A stretch of 64,000 nucleotides of DNA from Istiophorus platypterus (lineage: Eukaryota; Chordata; Actinopteri; Istiophoriformes; Istiophoridae), in contig CM029114.1 in the NCBI GenBank assembly GCA_016859345.1, forward strand, positions 14,774,001-14,838,000. Direction: 5' to 3'. Both the position numbers and the translations under genes were made by a program. Positions 58,664-64,000 of the stretch are shown one piece after another. Within the stretch, counting starts at the first letter, position 1, and each line of letters starts with the position of its first letter. The notes under the pieces were generated by a model that worked only from the letters and a program-made list of their open reading frames with translations, had not been told where the DNA came from and did not search any database.

Positions 58664-60794
58664 GCAACCATTAAATCCTAGGCTCATGAAAAATGCATGG
58701 TAACTGGTGCGGCTTAGCACAACTCCCGATAAATAAGCAATCTCTGGAAGGAGATCGTGTTAAACCTAAAACAAGTGTATATATGCGTGTGTGCGTGTGT
58801 CTTTGAGTGTGTGTGTGTGTTTGTGACTCTGCTGTTATGAGTTAATATATAAAATGGTTTTCAACACAAGGAAGCAGTCAAGCAGTTCACTTGTGAGAAA
58901 AGCTAGGAAAGAAAGCAGATGGTTTGTCTAAACAGGGGTTTGATCATGACGTAATGACAGATAATGATGTACCAAAAGCACACACACATACTTGCATGCA
59001 CATATATAAACAATAAACATATGCATTGTGGTTGAGAAGACGTAGATTAATGACAAAGGACAAAGAAGACTGCACATCACCTAAGGTTACTATACAACCG
59101 CCCAGACAAAAAAGAATATCATGCAGAGATCAAGGTTGCCAGCAACTAATAGATTTCAAATGAAAATATGTGGCAGCAACAAGTATACCAAATGGCACAC
59201 AAAATGTCACACAAATGTCATTCAATTTGTATTGCTGCTCATTGTTTCACTAGATTATTGAATGCCTCTGTTGGTGAGCTCATTGCAGGATCTTTTTTTT
59301 TTTGAGGCATCTGTTTTTAGTATCCACGACAAGGGTATGAAATGAAAGTTTATTTACCAATCACATTCATCTTTCAGTGCACAGGACTTGACAGAGTGAA
59401 TATAGGTTGGTAAGACATTTCCTGAAACCTCAAGGATTTGTCAAGGTTATCCCAAGCGCGCACAATGGTGCAAGAGATGAGTAGTCTTTGTACTAATTCA
59501 GACACTATGAGCGGCTATATGAAGAAGAGAAAAAAAATATGGATTACGACAACTTGCCAAAAACTGTCTTTTTTCCCCGAAAAAAAAAAAAAAAAAACAA
59601 CAAGAAAAGGATTTTCTCTCAATATTTTAGTCATAATTGAATTCTGCAGAGGTGCGGCATGTTTTTATCTATCCAGTATCTTTGACTGATCATTTGAAAA
59701 ATCACTGTTACTTCTGCAGCTACAGAGGAAAAAAAAAAACTTGCCCATTTATTCCTAACATGCTTCAAATGAATTTTAAAAAAAACAATAGCAGAATAAT
59801 AAGAAAACCAGCAGTGCTCTGTTGTGAGAATGTGTCACCCGTCTAGTTTCACATTCATTAAAAATCATCTCAGTCTTTATTAATATCTGCACGAGTATCT
59901 GCTCAGTTTTTCAAAATTTCTGTAATCACATGATCCGCTCTGACACTGTACCCTGGATGACTTCTCTGTCTTTTTCCCTCTTTATTTCCATTTGTAGTTC
60001 TCACATACATACCACACACACACATACAGAAGCAGTGTTAATCCAGCTGTGCTGCGGTGTAAAGATAATTAGCATTTTTATTGAAAACGTATGGTTTATT
60101 AAAGAGGTATTCGTTGAGGGCGAAAGACAGTGTGTATGCTCATGAGTGTGTGTAATGTATGTGTATGAGTGGGGCGCGGGCACAATAGCGTGTGTGTTTC
60201 TGCAGACAATGAGTGGCGACAGCAGCCTTACCACTATTATCTCTGATCTCCAATCAGCTAAGCCAGCTAGTGCCCAAGGTCATTTATGGACACGTACGTT
60301 TTCATCTCTCTCCTTCCATTATTCTGTTCTTTCTCTCTGTCCTCTCATCCTCACCTGCCATTCTCTTTTGTCATCTCATGCTGTGCCTTTCTCTTCTTTC
60401 ATTCTTTTTGTTACGTCCTCTGTATTTCTACCACTTCCCCCAACCCAAACCCTGTCCACCTCTCACACTGTGTCTTTTATCAGTTAATTCATTCTTTCTG
60501 TTCCCCGTCTGCTGGCCCCGTCTAACCTATTTCTCTCTATCTCTGTTTCAGCCGTTGCTGTCGCTCTCTCGCTCCCTCACTCTGTCTCTTCTGTATTTTT
60601 GGTTCCTTTCCATCTTCCCTTGCTCTCTCTGGGAAACACAAAAATGCCTGCATATGTGTACACACGAACACACACGTGCATATACACTACATACGCATAC
60701 AAAGAGACACACACCAACACGTGCACTCACGAGGACAGAATCTTAGCTGTGAGCAATTGTTTCCACGACAACACACATGCACGCACGCACACAC

Positions 60795-60797
<3 letters not shown>

Positions 60798-60826
<29 letters not shown>
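60798..60826. repeat. CA microsatellite
   Basis: About 14 CA units, preceded by CACGCACGCAC and CACGGACAC variants. Confidence 0.9.
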
Positions 60827-60832
<6 letters not shown>

Positions 60833-63800
60833 ATCTTCTCATGTCATCATGATGAAGTTATTCCAAGGGTCCAATCTGACAGAAGTCTGTAATTGGACAG
60901 ACAAGAAGGTGATTTTATCTTTTAATTAGCTTTCCTACTGAGCCAAGTTCTATTGTCCAAAATAGACTGCGTGGGTATTGCATAACATATCACTGGCTTT
61001 TCTGATTAATACACTAAATGTGGTAGTAGGCTAATTGCTTCATAGCATCAGTTTGAGAGCCAGGGTCTGCTACATGAAGATGAGGAAATGGATAAACATA
61101 ATCCCAAGTGTTCTTCCTTTTTTTAAAAACATGAATGAAATAATACCTATCACCATATATCTCTTTTCTGTAGTATATAACGTCTTTGTAGAGATGAAAT
61201 GTTTCCGCATATTGCAGCTACCTTGGAGATATAATTCTTACAGTAGTATGCTAATGTATGGATATTTATAGTCTGCCCGCAGTGCTATGAGCAAGTATAC
61301 ACAGGTGGCTAATTACTGCAAAAGCGAGCTGGCTAGTTTGGCACACGACTGCTACACACTCTTACCATAGAGAGCCAGAGAGAGAAGGCAAGAGAGCACT
61401 TGATTTTAGAATTGGAAAACAGCCAAAAACCTGCAGTGCAGGGGGGAGAGATGAAAAGTTGTGAAGGCAGTGTCAGCCGGAAATTCTCAAGGAAAAAAAT
61501 AAGGAGGGGAGATGGAGGTGGAGGGAAAAAATTTCCCTGAAAACCGCAATGTACATAATTTAATTACCTGTTCTACAACCCACTTTGAGATTTGTTTACA
61601 ATATCCATGTAGTGGGAAACGTAGCGGCTCTGATTGAATGTCAGCGTTCAGAAAAAGTACATCTACAGTATGAAGTGGTGCCTCTCTGGAGCGCAGCTCG
61701 TTTTCTCTGTGTGTGATAAGTTTGTGATTAGCAACACACAGCGTCAGAGGTGATCGCTAGGCATCAGGTGTTTACACTCAACAACCAGCAATGCCAGTGT
61801 GCTTAATGTCGAGGGGGACTTATTTGAGTTGTGGACGTTACAGTCATTTGATTGCACTTAAGCCAACCTAGCCTTCAAGTGTGAATATGATTATTTGTTT
61901 GTTGTTGCAGCATGCAAGCTTTTTAGGAATGCAACAGTTTGAATAGAGTACACTGTCATATATTTAAGAAAAAAAAATGCTTTTATGGATCTGTCTTGAT
62001 TTATGACCACATTTTGGATATTTCACGACTTAATGTCTTGCAAAATGTATCTTTCACAACAATGCAGCTGACGGCATTGATTCGCTATGTCGAGCATGTC
62101 AGCTTGATCGTAGATGGCTGGATCTCTGGCCTGAATGTCAGCACACGGGAGTATCTTGTTCTAAGGTTCAGACATTATTATGCCTTTCAAAGAAAATTGA
62201 TTCCATAAATATTTGAAAGATTTGATATGAGCGTTCTACGAAAGGTCGAGCCACATAAAGCTTGATGCATGCTTAGACAAAACAATGTAAAGCGTGGAGT
62301 CATGGTATCCAAGGACTAGTTTCACCTTTATACAACATATTTTTCTCTGCAACGTTGTGAAATGTTTCTCAAGGCTAAACACACCCACAGGAGCCAGGTA
62401 GTGTATCACAATGCTACCTGATATAGTCTGAACACTTAGTCAGTACACAGAAACTGCTAATGTACTGTCAAAGGCTCTCTCTCTTACTCTAGCTTTTCCT
62501 CCAATGTGTCATATCCCTCTCTATGCCCCCCCGCTCTGTTAGCGGAGCTCTCTCATGACTTTTGTTTCAGATGCTGTCTATTTTTGCGGGGTGAAACGTT
62601 ACCCTGACGGACCCACTGCTAAACAGACCACCACGCAACTCACCTTCCTTTGTACTCAGTTTTTTTTCCTAAGCTACCGTTTGTTCTTGACAGCGATGAA
62701 TCGACGAAGTAAGTGGGGCTGTATTGTCACACAGTCGTGCAGGTATATCAAAGATAAATTCGGAACATGCGGACAATTTTCATCAAAACGATGAGAAAAG
62801 AGGGAAAACACACACTGACAAACATTCCGTTTTGATGCCTCTATGTCTGTGTGGCCTGTAAGAGTGCGTGCACGCGCTTGATGGGGCATTAAGCAGGTAT
62901 CAGGTTGTGTTTCCATCTGCTCAAGAGAGGGCTCTGATAGTCCTATTATTTAATCTGCTGGTTATTCTAGACACCAGGCAAGAGCCGTTTAGCCAGACAT
63001 AATTGAATGCTTCTGTGTGGGAGATCACCTTGGCCGTCTGTATGGACCACAGTGCCAAGGCTGTACGCTCAGACAATGTTGGACAAAAGACTCAAAAATA
63101 AGTGGCAGTGATTTATGCAGCACTTTGGGAGGAAATAGGCATAAAAACTAAAGTTCAAAATATTTTTTCCAATCAGTCAAGTTTGTGATAGAGCTAATAT
63201 CTGGCACATACATTTCTTATTGTAGGAAGATGAAAATTTTGGCAAAAAAACCTCCCAAAAAACTCAATATTTTAACTCAAGTTTCCCTAATATACATAAA
63301 ACAAATCCTGTGCTGACAACTCAAAACAAAGCAGTTTTATTATTTTACTTTAAATTACTTCTAAATAAGTAAGGCTTCGCCCCCCTTTTTCAACTATTTC
63401 TGGCAAAATAAGACATGTAGGCAAGATAAAATGGGCTTTTTTTTGCTGTAAATGAATCCTAACTATACCTCACCTCCTACTCTGTATGTCCGTCCGTCTT
63501 TTGACTTATAACTGTTCCACTGCAGAGATTTGCAGAGGTTTATAGTGATTTACAGAGAATACATTTTTTTCAACAGTGGGATGTACAGTACTGAATGTGT
63601 CAAAAAATGGACACATTTTCATTTCACAACACACATGCTACCTATTGAATCTACGTTTACATGAGCTTTACCATTCAGCTCAACTTTATAACAAAAACTG
63701 ATTATTATCTATTTGCTGCTACAAAATAAAGTGCAGTAGGTCCTATTATTGGACTGAAAAAGCTGCCTCATCATTGTGTATTTTGTACTCAGTTCAGTGC

Positions 63801-64000
63801 CTGTACTCCTTATATTTTGATTCATATGTCCTCCTTCATTGCATTTTAAATGTAATATAATTTTGGCATATAGCATTATTTATTTGTTTTTGAATTACAA
63901 CTGAGTTTCCATCTGCTCGGTTGTCTTCTGGTAAGGTTTCCACCCCGACATGTGGCAAAAATTAAACATAACTGCCCCTCCGACAAACTAGTTTTGAATG

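Larger units (their letters stand above)
57386..64000 (-). other. Intron upstream of the mini-exon (continues past window)
   Basis: At least 6.6 kb. No lectin exon could be found here, so the next upstream exon is outside the window. It contains an AGGAG repeat (58347-58461), CA repeats (58626-58661, 60798-60826), A/T runs, and C/T-rich DNA at 60300-60630. Confidence 0.85.

Noticed and set aside
60146..60746. Open frames of up to 177 codons on the plus strand
   Set aside because: They come from C/T-rich simple sequence with leucine/serine/phenylalanine-rich nonsense translation.
57386..64000. Search for rhamnose-binding lectin and signal-peptide exons
   Set aside because: No minus-strand segment encoding the latrophilin lectin motifs (such as CPGTYKYLEVQYEC) was found. 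They must lie outside the window.
1..64000. CRISPR array, bacterial operon or prophage-type system
   Set aside because: The window is a vertebrate gene with spliced exons. The repeats present are eukaryotic microsatellites without spacer structure.

Overview
The window comes from a ray-finned (teleost) fish genome and is filled almost entirely by one protein-coding gene on the minus strand. That gene is the adhesion GPCR latrophilin 3 (adgrl3, older name lphn3). The teleost assignment is an inference from vertebrate-type exons in short introns, very dense CA/GA/GATA microsatellites, and a gene that fits in about 60 kb although its mammalian counterpart is far larger. Which of the fish adgrl3 duplicates this is cannot be decided from the window.

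I could place 20 consecutive coding exons, from 57385 (most 5') down to the stop codon at 4086-4088. All have GT donors and AG acceptors. All splice phases agree, giving one open frame of 1442 complete codons plus a split first codon. In this annotation residue 1 is the first complete codon of the visible part. In transcript order the exons encode: a 15-nt mini-exon (KVEQK) between the lectin and olfactomedin domains (57371-57385); the whole olfactomedin domain in one exon (55476-56264); a low-complexity Gly/Ser/Thr/Pro linker plus the first half of the hormone-receptor domain (42611-43060); the rest of that domain (41640-41743); the GAIN domain over six exons including a 39-nt small exon (40857 to 27422); the GPS cleavage motif and tethered agonist (25208-25384); the seven-helix domain over five exons (24211 to 12120); and a long cytoplasmic tail over five exons (10752 to 4086) ending in the latrophilin PDZ-binding end LVTSL. 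The signal peptide and rhamnose-binding lectin exons, and the promoter, are not in the window and must lie beyond 64000.

The rest is intron and, below 4086, the 3' UTR and downstream DNA. I found no second gene, no tRNA or rRNA, and no intact transposon. The most notable non-exon items are: (i) a 51-nt in-frame extension of a tail exon created by duplication of the exon end together with its donor site (10573-10623); (ii) a nearly perfect 1.16-kb tandem duplication whose three boundaries are each the 12-bp palindrome AGCTAATTAGCT (32636-34978); (iii) a 75-nt pre-miRNA-like hairpin whose G-U wobbles favour the strand antisense to adgrl3 (30488-30562); (iv) TG-repeat tracts sitting directly at two 3' splice sites (exons 15101-15192 and 27804-27926); and (v) two small cassette-like exons that keep the frame when skipped.

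Functionally, the exons describe a neuronal cell-adhesion receptor. The lectin/olfactomedin head binds teneurins and FLRT proteins across the synapse. The GAIN/GPS unit cuts itself and holds the tethered agonist. The seven-helix domain signals to G proteins. The tail binds PDZ scaffolds such as Shank. The symmetric small exons are the places where splicing can tune partner affinity.
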